From an uncultured Emergencia sp. (GTDB taxonomy: Bacteria > Bacillota > Clostridia > Peptostreptococcales > Anaerovoracaceae), in contig CALLDR010000038.1 in NCBI GenBank assembly GCA_937997955.1, positions 1 through 64,000 of the forward strand: a stretch of 64,000 nt of DNA. Reading direction: 5' to 3'. The translations under genes were made by a program, and so were the position numbers. Below are positions 17,752-27,209 of the stretch, in pieces. Each line of letters opens with the position of its first letter. Positions within the stretch are counted from its first letter, which is position 1. The notes under the pieces were generated by a model. That model made no database searches, was not told the origin of the DNA, and was given only the letters and a program-made list of their open reading frames with translations.

Positions 17752-18426
17752 ATGAAACCAAATGTCAACAGTATAGAGCTTGCGGAAGCTGTTTCCGTGC
17801 AGGATATGAGGAGCAGCGACGCGTATACCATCGCAAATTTTGTGTCCGGCAGAGAGCTGATGTACCGCGCCGCCATGGGCGTTTACAATGCGGTGGCATG
17901 GGAGAATAAGAAGATCGCGATCATTTCGGGCAGCGGCAACAACGGCGGCGACGGATACGCCCTCGCCGGTATTCTGGCGGAGAAGGGGATCTGCCCGACG
18001 GTACTGCGGACCTCGCTGAAGCTGTCAGAGGACGGAGCGTATTATTTTGAAGACTGTATCCGACGGGGGATTCCGGTAGAGTCTTTTTCGGAAGACACGG
18101 ATCTGAGCGGTTTTGATATTCTGGTGGACTGTATTCTGGGAACCGGCTTTGACGGTGTGCCGAGGGGCGCCGCGGCGAAGGCGATACAGAAGATCAACGA
18201 GGAAAACGCCTATGTGGTCAGCGTGGACATCAACAGCGGCATGAACGGGGATACAGGAGAAGCAGAGCTTGCCGTCAGATCGGATAAAACCGTATCCATT
18301 GGCTTTTATAAGACAGGACATTTTCTGGGAAAGGCTTCGGAATACATCGGGGATCTGGTCAACGCGGAGATCGGCATCGTATATCACCCGTTATCCCTTA
18401 CGGAGGGCCTGGATGAAGAGGCCTAA
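17752..18426 (+). CDS. NAD(P)H-hydrate epimerase (YjeF N-terminal domain)
   Basis: A 224-residue single-domain repair enzyme that epimerises damaged NAD(P)HX. The nucleotide site IISGSGNNGGDGYALAG and VDINSGMNGDTGE fit the family. The open frame runs upstream, antisense-free but overlapping the previous gene; the ATG at 17752 is chosen because AAAAGGAG lies 8 bases before it. The usual partner dehydratase domain (YjeF C-terminal) is not fused here and not in the window. Confidence 0.9.
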   Translation: MKPNVNSIELAEAVSVQDMRSSDAYTIANFVSGRELMYRAAMGVYNAVAWENKKIAIISGSGNNGGDGYALAGILAEKGICPTVLRTSLKLSEDGAYYFEDCIRRGIPVESFSEDTDLSGFDILVDCILGTGFDGVPRGAAAKAIQKINEENAYVVSVDINSGMNGDTGEAELAVRSDKTVSIGFYKTGHFLGKASEYIGDLVNAEIGIVYHPLSLTEGLDEEA

Positions 18427-18481
18427 GTCTTGAGAAATATGTAGCAGAGAACGTTGAAAGAAAAGGAGATTATTAGCTGTA

Positions 18482-19384
18482 ATGAAACGAATTGTCGTCA
18501 CTTTTCCCACCCTTGCCGGTATCATGTGGGGCGCTACCGGTGTGTTTACCAGAGTTCTGAACGAATACGGAATGAACAATGCGACCATATTGGAGACGAG
18601 AATGCTGCTGGGTACGGTGATCCTGGCTGTGGGGTGCCTTTTGGCGAATCCGGCCCTTTTGAAGATACGGAAGAAGGATATCTGGGTCTTTGTTGGCGGC
18701 AGCGTGCTGGGAAATTTCGGCCTCAGCTATTTTTACACGGAGGCTATCAATCAGCTGAGCATGGCCTTTGCCGCGGTTTTGCTGTGCACCTTCCCGGTGT
18801 TCGTCATGCTGCTGTCCGCTGTACTGTTCCGAGAAAGGATCACGGCGAAAAAGCTGGGCTGCATGGCGCTGGCCTTTGTGGGCTGTGTCTTTGTCAGCGG
18901 ACTTCTGGAAGGGGACGCCGCCATGGACTGGTCGTTGTTCGGTGTGGCCATCGGGATTCTGGCCGCCTTCTGCTACGCGCTGTTCAGTATCTTTTCTAAA
19001 GTTGCCAAGGAGCGGGATTACAGCTCTATTACCATCACCTTTTACTTCATGATGCTGATCACCATTCTCCTGGCGCCGATGACCGACTGGAAGCTGATGG
19101 CGGATTATGTGATGGAGGCGCCGGTTGGAAACGGGCTGTTCCTGTTGGGACACAGCCTTTGCGCCGCGGTGGTGCCGTATGTGATCTATACCTTTGCTCT
19201 GGCCTATATGGACGCGGGAAAGGCCTCTGTATTGGCGACTTCTGAGCCGGTAGCCGCCATGCTTTTCGGTTATCTGCTGTTTTCTGAGGTGCCGACTGCA
19301 CTGATGCTGCTGGGCATGGTGCTGACCATCGGGGCGATCATCATATTGAGCCTGCCGGAGAAGGACAGACGGAAGACGTTGTAA
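18482..19384 (+). CDS. EamA/DMT-family transporter
   Basis: A 300-residue integral membrane protein with about ten hydrophobic helices in two EamA repeats, opening with TFPTLAGIMWGATGVFTR. Such transporters usually export amino acids or metabolites; the substrate cannot be told from sequence. AAAAGGAG lies upstream of the ATG. It is followed by a terminator and faces the convergent NhaC gene. Confidence 0.88.
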   Translation: MKRIVVTFPTLAGIMWGATGVFTRVLNEYGMNNATILETRMLLGTVILAVGCLLANPALLKIRKKDIWVFVGGSVLGNFGLSYFYTEAINQLSMAFAAVLLCTFPVFVMLLSAVLFRERITAKKLGCMALAFVGCVFVSGLLEGDAAMDWSLFGVAIGILAAFCYALFSIFSKVAKERDYSSITITFYFMMLITILLAPMTDWKLMADYVMEAPVGNGLFLLGHSLCAAVVPYVIYTFALAYMDAGKASVLATSEPVAAMLFGYLLFSEVPTALMLLGMVLTIGAIIILSLPEKDRRKTL

Positions 19385-19399
19385 TGAACTTTTTCACAA

Positions 19400-19445
19400 A
19401 AAAGCACAGGACCCTGCTGTGGCGGGCGGGGCTCTGTGCTTTTGC
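19400..19445 (+). terminator. Terminator of the EamA gene
   Basis: AAGCACAG pairs with CTGTGCTT across a GC-rich loop, followed by TTTGC. Confidence 0.75.
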
Positions 19446-19534
19446 TTGTTTTTACTTTTTGCCTTTTACTTTTGCAGTTTGTGGGCTTGTGCCTTTGTGT
19501 TTTTGCGGTTTTGCTGTTACGGCAGGCTGCCCGG

Positions 19535-20827
19535 TTATTTTGCCCGTGTTCTCTGCGGAAGCAGGATGCTGACGATGCCGCAGACTGCCATCAGATACGG
19601 ATAGAACAGGTATGGCATGATATCAAAGGACGTCAGGTCGGTTAAAGTCGCCGCGGAAAGCAGCTGCGCGCCGTAAGGGATGATTCCCTGGAATACAGAC
19701 GCGAACATGTCCAGCAGAGAGGCGCTGCGGGAAGGTTCGATGCCGTAGTCGTCGCTGATTTCCTTTGCGATAGGACCCGCGATGACGATGGCGACCGTAT
19801 TGTTGGCCGTGGCCGCGTCGACCAGCGAGATCAGGGCGGCGATGCCGAATTCAGCGCCTCTGTAGGTGTTCACCCGGCTGTGGATCTTTTCAAGAATGAA
19901 GGCGAACCCGCCGTTTTCCTTGACCAGGGCGCTGATGGACGCTACCAGAATGGAGATGACGGTGATATCGTACATGCCTGTAACTCCGGTGCCGATGGAT
20001 GTGAACACGTTGGAGAACGCCAGCGTGCCGGTAAACAGTCCTACGATGACCGACAGTACGGTGCCGCTGATCAGGACGACGAACACGTTGATGCCGATGA
20101 GGGCCGTGATCAGGACCAGAATATACGGAATGACCTGGAGAATGTTGTAGTCCAGCTGCTGTTCCAGGTTAAATTCCTTCCCCGCCGTCAGGAACAGCAG
20201 GATGATGACCGTGACGATGGCCGCAGGCAGGACGATGAAAAAGTTCCTCTTGAACTTGTCCTTCATTTCACAGCCCTGGGTTCTGACCGCCGCGATGGTG
20301 GTGTCGGAGATCATGGACAGGTTATCGCCGAACATGGCGCCGGAAACCACCGCGCCGATGCAGATGGCCATAGCGAAGCCGGTTTTTTCGGAGATGCCTA
20401 CGGCGATAGGGGCCAGGGCCGCGATGGTGCCCATGGATGTACCCATGGAGATGGAAATGAAACAGCCTATGACAAAAAGGCCGATGACCGCAACGCTGGG
20501 CGGCAGCAGGGACAGGCCCAGATTGACGGTGCTGCTTACGCCGCCCGCGGCGGATACCGCGCCGGAGAAGGCGCCTGCCGCGAGAAAGATCAGGCACATG
20601 GTGATGATGTTGTCATCGCCTACGCCTCTGGCTACGATGGACAGCTTTTCGCTGAAGGTTTTGCCCCTCGTCTGAAAGAAGGCAACGGCCAGGGCGATGA
20701 GGAAGCCGACGACGGCCGGCATGGTGTAAAAGTCGTTCAGCAAGATGCCTGTCCCAAGGAACAGGATCAGAAAGACCAGGATGGGAAGAAGGGCCCAGCC
20801 GTTCGCTTTGATGTTTGGTTCGTTCAT
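19535..20827 (-). CDS. NhaC-family Na+/H+ antiporter-like transporter
   Basis: A 430-residue membrane protein with about eleven helices and NhaC-family blocks (FISISMGTSMGTIAALAPIA, GAVVSGAMFGDNLSMISDTTIAA, and LVDAATANNTVAIVIAGPIA). NhaC relatives exchange sodium for protons or carry organic acids/amino acids with them. GGAGAG stands upstream of the ATG. It is read in the same direction as the PHP gene but separated from it by a terminator-like hairpin. Confidence 0.9.
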   Translation of the reverse strand: MNEPNIKANGWALLPILVFLILFLGTGILLNDFYTMPAVVGFLIALAVAFFQTRGKTFSEKLSIVARGVGDDNIITMCLIFLAAGAFSGAVSAAGGVSSTVNLGLSLLPPSVAVIGLFVIGCFISISMGTSMGTIAALAPIAVGISEKTGFAMAICIGAVVSGAMFGDNLSMISDTTIAAVRTQGCEMKDKFKRNFFIVLPAAIVTVIILLFLTAGKEFNLEQQLDYNILQVIPYILVLITALIGINVFVVLISGTVLSVIVGLFTGTLAFSNVFTSIGTGVTGMYDITVISILVASISALVKENGGFAFILEKIHSRVNTYRGAEFGIAALISLVDAATANNTVAIVIAGPIAKEISDDYGIEPSRSASLLDMFASVFQGIIPYGAQLLSAATLTDLTSFDIMPYLFYPYLMAVCGIVSILLPQRTRAK

Positions 20828-20862
20828 AACGTTTCTCTCCTAAAAAATAAATAATTTCCTAA

Positions 20863-20897
20863 AAAAAGCCCGACCTTTGATGACAAAAGTCGAGCAG
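20863..20897 (-). terminator. Terminator on the minus strand
   Basis: On the minus strand CTCGACTTT pairs with AAAGGTCGG and is followed by GCTTTTTTT. It ends the PHP-domain gene ahead of the NhaC gene. Confidence 0.75.
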
Positions 20898-20934
20898 ATT
20901 ACCATCACTTTGTAATATTTATTTTACCAAATAA

Positions 20935-21723
20935 CTATCTACGGTGCAAGGATAATTTTCTGATTTTTAGTTTTCTGTAAGGGGAGTACAGCATGCCCAG
21001 GCCTCTGTTGTAGGCCTTAAAGCCCCAGGTGGCGGCAAGGGAGTTCCGGCGCCTGTGCTTGCGCAGGAATTTTCGCTCTGTGCCGCCGAAGGCCGCGACG
21101 CCGCCGTCTTTGACACAGGCGATCAGGTCGTCGTTACAGGCGATATCCCGGTCAAATTCTGTAAAGGCCATGCCTACGTACTCTTCTTTGTGGGAGTCCG
21201 AGCCTCCGAAGCACTGCTTTCCGTATTTTTTGGCCAGCAGCTGGGCGACCTGGTTGGCCTGGACCGTCTCACAGGTGTTGAAGCCCTCCACAAAGTCGAA
21301 CTTTCTGATCAGATGGGGATTTCTCCTCAGTTTATTGAAGAACATGGCGCTGGAGCTGCGAGGGCCGAAGGGGTGGGCCGGTCCCAGAATCCCGCCGTAA
21401 TGATGTACGATTTTTTCCAGAAGCTCTATGGACATGCCCCGTATCTGCAGTACGCGAAGACAGACACCGTCGGGCATGATGACGAGAAAATGGCCCGCGT
21501 CTCTGGTATCGTATTCGACGCCCATGAGCACGACGAAATCCTGCAGCTCCCGGGGCAGAGACTCTTTGTTCTCCTGCCAGTAACGATATCCCTTGTAGGA
21601 ATCGTGGTCTGTGACCAGCATGCCGTCAAAGCCCTTCTCGTGGAGCAGCTGTATATAGCGCTGGATGGGGATCTTGGCGTCTATGGACCCTGCCTTGGTG
21701 TGGCAGTGCATGTCAAATTTCAT
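20935..21723 (-). CDS. PHP-domain phosphoesterase
   Basis: A 262-residue PHP hydrolase with the metal-ligand series DMHCHTKAGS (start), VTDHDS, a GVEYDT block, GPAHPFGP and GGSDSHKEEYVG. Family members hydrolyse phosphoesters such as histidinol phosphate or nucleotide 3',5'-bisphosphates; the exact substrate is not clear. The C-terminal 45 residues are basic (RKFLRKHRRR) and may be a membrane- or nucleic-acid-contacting tail. AAGGAAGTGA precedes the ATG. Confidence 0.88.
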   Translation of the reverse strand: MKFDMHCHTKAGSIDAKIPIQRYIQLLHEKGFDGMLVTDHDSYKGYRYWQENKESLPRELQDFVVLMGVEYDTRDAGHFLVIMPDGVCLRVLQIRGMSIELLEKIVHHYGGILGPAHPFGPRSSSAMFFNKLRRNPHLIRKFDFVEGFNTCETVQANQVAQLLAKKYGKQCFGGSDSHKEEYVGMAFTEFDRDIACNDDLIACVKDGGVAAFGGTERKFLRKHRRRNSLAATWGFKAYNRGLGMLYSPYRKLKIRKLSLHRR

Positions 21724-21902
21724 AAAAAGATCACTTCCTTTCCTATAGTTTATACCGGAAATGGATCGGATACAAGTTAAGAATCTGTGAAGAAAGTGAT
21801 TAAATTATGGAAGGAGACGGCAGGCTGATGGCGCAATATTGAACGCACTCTCCAAAAGAGTGATTTTCTGGAATTTGCTTAAAGCTGATCTGTGCCGCCA
21901 AT

Positions 21903-22856
21903 TTAGCTGGTGGCGGATTTTTCCTTGATGAAATCCAGGAATGCTTTGACCGATTTAGGCATATAGGCATTTTTCTTATAGTAAAATTGCGAAGTGCGTT
22001 TAGCGAGAGGGCTGTCAATTTTGTAGAAGCACAGATTGGATGTCGGTTTGACGCCTTCCAGGGTTGAGGCACGTATAACGGTTGCGCCGAAGCCTCTTGC
22101 GGCCAGGGCATAGCAGGTAGACATCTGATCAAGATTGTGAATGATATTTACCTTGAGCCCATGCTCCTCGAACATGGCGATCAGCCGGGCATATAGGTCG
22201 CTGCTTTTTCTGATGGTGAGGAAATCGTAGTCCCTGAATAGTGAAATGGGTACGGATTTTTGTGCGTGTTTAAGCTGCTTATCAGAGAGAATTTCATCGT
22301 AAGAGATAGCGTATTCTTTTAAGCGTTCATTGATCGGAGCTTTGGCAGGGACGCCTAATACGATAGCCTCAAAATCTAAAAACTGACTGCCGAACTCCTC
22401 GACTTCATAAGAATTGCTGGACAGGGTCAGATCAAGCTCTCCTCTTTTCAGCTTTGCCTTCAATTCAGGGGTCGAGTTGTTTTCCTCGATAAAAAATTTG
22501 ATATTCGGGTATATGCGGGAAAATTTTTCCATGAGATCGGGCAGAGTATAGCTGCAGAAATACGTTGATGTACCGATAGTGATACTACCGGCTTTCAGAG
22601 CGTTCAGATCGCTGAAATATTCTTTGTAGGAATTTTCAATGGTTGCTATGTGCTCGATGCATTTGATGTAGTATTCCCCACTGGGAGTCAGGGATATGGG
22701 ATTGGTGTGACGATCAAAGAGCTGGGTGTTTAAACTTGTCTCTAATTTTTTGATAATTGCGCTCAAAGCCGGCTGGGAAATATAGTTTTTCTCTGCTGCT
22801 TTGGAGAAGCTTCTGTATTTATATACTTCATAGGCGTATTTCATGTTTTTTTCCAT
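21903..22856 (-). CDS. LysR-family transcriptional regulator
   Basis: A 317-residue LysR regulator: N-terminal winged helix (YKYRSFSKAAEKNYISQPALSAIIKKLE) and a LysR substrate-binding domain (GSITIGTSTYFCSYTLPDLM). It is divergent from the RraA-symporter-aminotransferase operon, the classical arrangement for control of the neighbouring operon. GAGGAGA stands before the ATG. Codon use is AT-richer than in the first 20 kb. Confidence 0.92.
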   Translation of the reverse strand: MEKNMKYAYEVYKYRSFSKAAEKNYISQPALSAIIKKLETSLNTQLFDRHTNPISLTPSGEYYIKCIEHIATIENSYKEYFSDLNALKAGSITIGTSTYFCSYTLPDLMEKFSRIYPNIKFFIEENNSTPELKAKLKRGELDLTLSSNSYEVEEFGSQFLDFEAIVLGVPAKAPINERLKEYAISYDEILSDKQLKHAQKSVPISLFRDYDFLTIRKSSDLYARLIAMFEEHGLKVNIIHNLDQMSTCYALAARGFGATVIRASTLEGVKPTSNLCFYKIDSPLAKRTSQFYYKKNAYMPKSVKAFLDFIKEKSATS

Positions 22857-22906
22857 AATGTCTCCTCATACAAAAAAATCTATAGAATTTATACAATTAT
22901 TTATAT

Positions 22907-22935
22907 TTGATTATATCACCGTTTTGTACTATAGT
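22907..22935 (+). promoter_or_regulatory. Promoter of the RraA operon in the LysR intergenic region
   Basis: TTGATT at 22907-22912 and TATAGT at 22930-22935 are 17 bases apart. AT-rich dyads such as ATAGAATTTATACAATTAT just upstream are plausible LysR (T-N11-A) sites. Confidence 0.65.
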
Positions 22936-22978
22936 AAAGACATGAGATCTCAGAAAATTCTAATCAGGAGGAATTTAT

Positions 22979-23656
22979 ATGCAGGCAGTTGCAAAAGAAA
23001 TCGTTGAAAAGTTGGGAGAACTATCGACCTCATGTATATCTGATGCTTTAGACAAAATTGGCATAGAGGGGGCGCTGTTTGGGATTAAAGGGCAGACAAA
23101 TAAAAAAAGAATTTGTGGACAAGCCTTTACTGTCCATTATGTGCCATGCGGCGCCATAAAGGGAACAGTCGGTGATTTCCTTGATGAAGTAGAAGCTGGA
23201 CAGGTTGTAGTGATTGATAATAGTGGAAGGTGTGATTGTACGGTTTGGGGTGGTATCATGGCCCATGTATCTAATCACAAGAAGCTTTCAGGAACCCTGA
23301 TTGATGGCGTATGCAGAGATATCAGTGAAATCAATAAGGCGGACTATGCCGTGTTTTCAAAGGGCACTTATATGAGAACGGGAAAGGATCGAGTCGAAGT
23401 GGATTATATAAATAAACCAGTCTCTGTTTCCGGTATACATGTGAGCCCTGGGGATTTGATTGTCGGTGATGAAAATGGAGCGGTATGCATTCCTCTGGAA
23501 TATGTCGAAAAAGTATATGAAATTGCGATGCAGATCGACAAGGCAGAGAATAACATTGTTGCGGAGACCAGCAATGGCAGCAGTCTCAAGGCGGCCAGAG
23601 AAAAATACGGATATCATCAGCTGCAAAGCCATACAGAAGGAGGAAGTCTGAAATAA
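22979..23656 (+). CDS. RraA-family aldolase (first copy)
   Basis: A 225-residue protein of the RraA/HMG-aldolase family. Typical blocks are FTVHYVPCG, a GDFLDEVEAGQVVVIDNSGRCDCTVWGG core and IDGVCRD, whose R-D pair binds substrate and metal in family members. Enzymes of this fold cleave 4-hydroxy-4-methyl-2-oxoglutarate to two pyruvates and decarboxylate oxaloacetate. It opens an apparent operon with a dicarboxylate symporter, an aminotransferase and a second RraA. Confidence 0.85.
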   Translation: MQAVAKEIVEKLGELSTSCISDALDKIGIEGALFGIKGQTNKKRICGQAFTVHYVPCGAIKGTVGDFLDEVEAGQVVVIDNSGRCDCTVWGGIMAHVSNHKKLSGTLIDGVCRDISEINKADYAVFSKGTYMRTGKDRVEVDYINKPVSVSGIHVSPGDLIVGDENGAVCIPLEYVEKVYEIAMQIDKAENNIVAETSNGSSLKAAREKYGYHQLQSHTEGGSLK

Positions 23657-23761
23657 ACTGGATTGAGACGGTTTTAAGGCATTAGAAAAACAAACAGGAT
23701 CACAGAAAGACAATGTCATCAGGCTAAGAGACGGCATTGTACAGAAAGGTGGATTATAAAA

Positions 23762-24997
23762 ATGAAAAAATTGTTAAAAGTTATGCGATCGCCTGGAACG
23801 CTCTTTGCTGCGTTGATCTTAGGTATGGTAACCGGCATTATTTTCCCGGGGTTCGGCATCGCCCAGGGATTCATCGGTACGCTATTTGTACAATTATTGA
23901 GAATGGGCGTCGTTCCTCTGGTTCTCGTCAATGTCATGTATGCCATCGTCGGCCTTGGTGACGCTAAGAAACTGGCAAGTATAGGCGGCAAAACAATAGG
24001 CTTTTTCATGATTACAACTTTTTGCGCAGCATTCTTAGGATGTGTCACAGCAGCAATAATAAAACCAGGCGTAGGATTTGTTTACTCTGAAATGACTGAA
24101 ACCGTGGCAGAGGAGGGAAATACCTTTCAGGATTTCATTCTAAGTATGGTGCCGACAAACATTTTGACCGCATTGTCCGAAGGGAATATGCTTCAAATTG
24201 TCGTATTTTCTGTAATCGCGGGAATTGCAGTGCTGTATCTCGGTGAAAAACACAGAAGCGCGTTGGTCACAGGTCTGGAGGCAATCAGCAAAATGCTGAT
24301 GAAGATTCTGGAAGGAGTATTAACTACTGCGCCGGTCGGCATTTTTTCTTTAGGCTGTAATACTATGGCCAGCTATGGCGTAGATGTCATTAAGCCTGTA
24401 TTGAAGCTCGTGCTAAGTGCGTATAGCGCAGGTCTGATTCAGCTGATTATCATATATCCGCTTTTATATTTTATCGTAACCAGAAAGAACCCGTTTGCAT
24501 TTTTAAAGAAGATGCCGCCGGTCTGGATTACAGCGTTCAGTACCAGGAGCACCAATGCGACGCTGCCAGTTTCTCTCTCAAATAGTAAAGAACGAGTAGG
24601 CGTTTCGGAGAGTGTAGCCGACTTTGTTATTCCATTTGGCGCCAGTGTCAATTGTGATGGAGCTGCATTTTTCCTCGGTATTGCGGCAACCTTCGTTGCT
24701 CAGAGCATTGGTATGGAAATCACCTTCACAAAGCTATTGCTCATGGCGCTGATAGGCGTATTCGTTACGCTGGGAAATACAGGTATTCCAAACTCCATGT
24801 TTGTTATGATCCCTGTAATGCTGTCAACCTTCGGCCTGCCGCTTGATTTTATGAGCATTATGGGCGTTTATCCGATCATAGATTCGATTACCACAACTTG
24901 TAATGTAACAGGAGATAATACTGTGGCAGCGTTGATTGATGCATTGGAAAAGAAAAAGGCAAGAAAACAGAGCGGTGCAGTTGTATCCCGAAGCTGA
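23762..24997 (+). CDS. Dicarboxylate/amino acid:cation symporter (DAACS)
   Basis: A 411-residue membrane carrier of the GltP/DctA family, with about eight helices. The conserved hairpin serine-rich stretch is ITAFSTRSTNATLPVSLSNS and the substrate/sodium motif region reads FVIPFGASVNCDGAAFFLG and later GNTGIPNSM. It imports glutamate, aspartate or C4-dicarboxylate-like anions with sodium or protons. Lying between RraA and an aminotransferase, it probably supplies the substrate of this pathway. Confidence 0.9.
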   Translation: MKKLLKVMRSPGTLFAALILGMVTGIIFPGFGIAQGFIGTLFVQLLRMGVVPLVLVNVMYAIVGLGDAKKLASIGGKTIGFFMITTFCAAFLGCVTAAIIKPGVGFVYSEMTETVAEEGNTFQDFILSMVPTNILTALSEGNMLQIVVFSVIAGIAVLYLGEKHRSALVTGLEAISKMLMKILEGVLTTAPVGIFSLGCNTMASYGVDVIKPVLKLVLSAYSAGLIQLIIIYPLLYFIVTRKNPFAFLKKMPPVWITAFSTRSTNATLPVSLSNSKERVGVSESVADFVIPFGASVNCDGAAFFLGIAATFVAQSIGMEITFTKLLLMALIGVFVTLGNTGIPNSMFVMIPVMLSTFGLPLDFMSIMGVYPIIDSITTTCNVTGDNTVAALIDALEKKKARKQSGAVVSRS

Positions 24998-25015
24998 GAG
25001 AGGAGGTAACCCAGG

Positions 25016-26194
25016 ATGACATTTAATAAAAATATCGATAAAATAAAACCATCGAGATCTATGGTGATCATGCAGAAAGCTAATGAGCTCAAGAAAGTGG
25101 ACTCTGAGATTGTGGATCTCGCAGGCGGAGAACCGGATTTTGATACGCCTGCAAGGATAACGATGGAAATGATCAAACATGTCAGCGACGGCTACACTCA
25201 CTACACTGTCGGTCCAGGACTTCCGGAACTCAGAAAAAGGATTGCGCAAAAACTGCGCGTGGAAAATCACTGCCACTATACCAGTGATGAGATTATTGTC
25301 ACACCGGGAGGGAAATACGCAATTTATATGGCAGCAGCAACCTTGCTGAATGAGGGCGATGAAGCGATCTACCTGAATCCCGGCTGGGTTTCCTATCCCT
25401 CCATTATTGAAGCGGTAGGCGCTCACAGTGTGCCGGTGAATCTTGACTATGAAAATCAGTACGCAATTACCTTGGATAAGCTTGAGGAAAAGTACAGTGA
25501 GAAGACGAAGCTGCTCATTATCAATTATCCAAACAACCCTACAGGGAGCATTCTTCATCCGGAGGAGATGAGGGTGATTAAGCAGTTCCTCTCAGCACAT
25601 GAGGATATTTGGCTGATTTCCGACGAAATGTATGAGCGGATCACTTTTGACCAGGCAAATAATATCAGCCCGGCCTCAGACGAAGAACTCAAAAACCGAA
25701 TTATTACGATAAACGGATTTTCCAAGAGCGTGGCAATGACCGGCTGGCGAATGGGATATCTGGCGGGATCAATGGAGTTTGTGAAACGGGCGAACAAGCT
25801 TTTTCAGCATACGATCAGCTGTGTCAGCGGATTCATCCAGAAAGCTGGTATTGTCGCTTTGGATTGTGTTAACGAGATTGAGCTTATGAGGCAGACTTAT
25901 GAAGAAAGAAGAAACTTTTTCATAAATGCCCTCAATGAAATACCTGGCGTGGAGTGCCGAATTCCAGAGGGCGCGTTTTATGCATGGGTAAAGTTTGATA
26001 TTCCAGGTATGGATTCTGAAGAGATATGCCGATATGTTTTGGAAGAAGGCAAGGTAGTCGGTGTGCCAGGGATATCCTACGGAGAAGAGGAAATTGTGGC
26101 CATGAGATTTTCTTTTGCAAATTCGATGGAGAATCTGACGAAAGCAGCTTCACAGCTGAATGCTGCATTAAAGAAACTGAGAGGAGAGAAATGA
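25016..26194 (+). CDS. Class I/II PLP-dependent aminotransferase
   Basis: A 392-residue aspartate-aminotransferase-fold enzyme. It shows LAGGEPDFDTP, the substrate turn YPNNPTGS, the DEMYERI step and the PLP-lysine motif NGFSKSVAMTGWRMGY. AGGAGGT lies 8 bases before the ATG. It sits one base ahead of the second RraA gene. By context it may convert an imported amino acid to the 2-oxo acid cleaved by RraA; this is inferred. Confidence 0.92.
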   Translation: MTFNKNIDKIKPSRSMVIMQKANELKKVDSEIVDLAGGEPDFDTPARITMEMIKHVSDGYTHYTVGPGLPELRKRIAQKLRVENHCHYTSDEIIVTPGGKYAIYMAAATLLNEGDEAIYLNPGWVSYPSIIEAVGAHSVPVNLDYENQYAITLDKLEEKYSEKTKLLIINYPNNPTGSILHPEEMRVIKQFLSAHEDIWLISDEMYERITFDQANNISPASDEELKNRIITINGFSKSVAMTGWRMGYLAGSMEFVKRANKLFQHTISCVSGFIQKAGIVALDCVNEIELMRQTYEERRNFFINALNEIPGVECRIPEGAFYAWVKFDIPGMDSEEICRYVLEEGKVVGVPGISYGEEEIVAMRFSFANSMENLTKAASQLNAALKKLRGEK

Positions 26195-26195
26195 G

Positions 26196-26855
26196 ATGAA
26201 ACTCTGTAGGATTAACCTCAGCTATCAAAGACCGGATGCAGCGCTGGTGCAGGCGTTTGAGGGGCTGCCTGCGGCAAATATTGACGACTGTCTTGGAAGG
26301 ATGTCGGCTGTCGATGCGAAAATTCGGCCAGTCAACAAAGCTTCGCTTTTAGGTACGGCATTTACCATTAGAGTTCCTGCTGGTGATAATCTGTTGTTTC
26401 ACTATGCCATGGATATGCTGCAGCCAGGCGATATCGCCGTAATTGCTGCAGGAGGCTTCGAAGAGAGGGCAATCTTTGGGGAACTGATGGCAACATACTG
26501 TCAAAGCAGAGGTGCGGCAGGAATTGTCGTCGATGGGTGTGTCAGGGATTATGAGGAACTGTCCCAAATGACGATGCCGGTTTATGCCAAAGGTGTGTCG
26601 CCGAACGGCCCGTATAAAAATGGGCCGGGCACTATTGGAGAACCGGTTTCTATTGGAGGACAGGTCATTTGTCCTGGAGATATACTCGTCGGCGATGGTG
26701 ATGGACTTGTAGTTATCGACCCAAAGATTGCGGAAGAACTACTGAGGGAAGTCGTTGCTGTCAACAAAAAAGAAGAGGGAATAAAAAAGAACATCTTGGA
26801 AAGAGGCACCTATGAAAGAACATGGGTTGGTGAAAAGATGGCAGAATTTCTGTGA
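26196..26855 (+). CDS. RraA-family aldolase (second copy)
   Basis: A 219-residue RraA-family protein distinct from the first copy. It shows PAANIDDCLGRM at the N-terminus, a TFTIRVPAGDN-like strand, and VDGCVRDYEEL with the R-D pair. It begins one base after the aminotransferase stop, so the genes are translationally linked. Two different RraA proteins in one operon suggest two related substrates or a hetero-oligomer. Confidence 0.85.
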   Translation: MKLCRINLSYQRPDAALVQAFEGLPAANIDDCLGRMSAVDAKIRPVNKASLLGTAFTIRVPAGDNLLFHYAMDMLQPGDIAVIAAGGFEERAIFGELMATYCQSRGAAGIVVDGCVRDYEELSQMTMPVYAKGVSPNGPYKNGPGTIGEPVSIGGQVICPGDILVGDGDGLVVIDPKIAEELLREVVAVNKKEEGIKKNILERGTYERTWVGEKMAEFL

Positions 26856-27209
26856 ACGTTATAGACTGCTGTAAAACCGGATTGTTCATAGTAGTTTCGC
26901 TTCGCATTATTACACATTTTACTAAGAGGGCGGCCTTGCTAATGCTTGGCCGCCTGAATTACAGTGACGGGCTTATGAATTTGTACATTCGTTGTTGTGC
27001 TTTTTAGGCTTTTTGCTGTGACCAGTAATTTTTTGATTTCGGATGGTGTCCGATATTTCTTTGAAAAATCAATACCTGTCACGGCTCCGATTTCCTTTGG
27101 CCGCAGCGGGTTTGGAGATTTACAGGCTTAAAGAGCTGCAAAACCAGCGAAATAAAACTTGCCACGGGGCGTGGAATCGGGTATCATAATAGCGAAGGAG
27201 AGCTAAGCT
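26856..27209 (+). other. Intergenic region with one strong hairpin
   Basis: No gene is supported in these 354 bases. GGCGGCC (26929-26935) pairs with GGCCGCC (26948-26954) around a 12-base loop. There is no T run, so termination is uncertain. A weak promoter (TTGCCA, 17 bases, TATCAT) precedes the pucR-type gene. Confidence 0.6.

Noticed and set aside
19384..19572. 62-codon Cys/Phe-rich frame after the EamA gene
   Set aside because: It coincides with the EamA terminator hairpin and the antisense 3' end of the NhaC gene and lacks a ribosome site.
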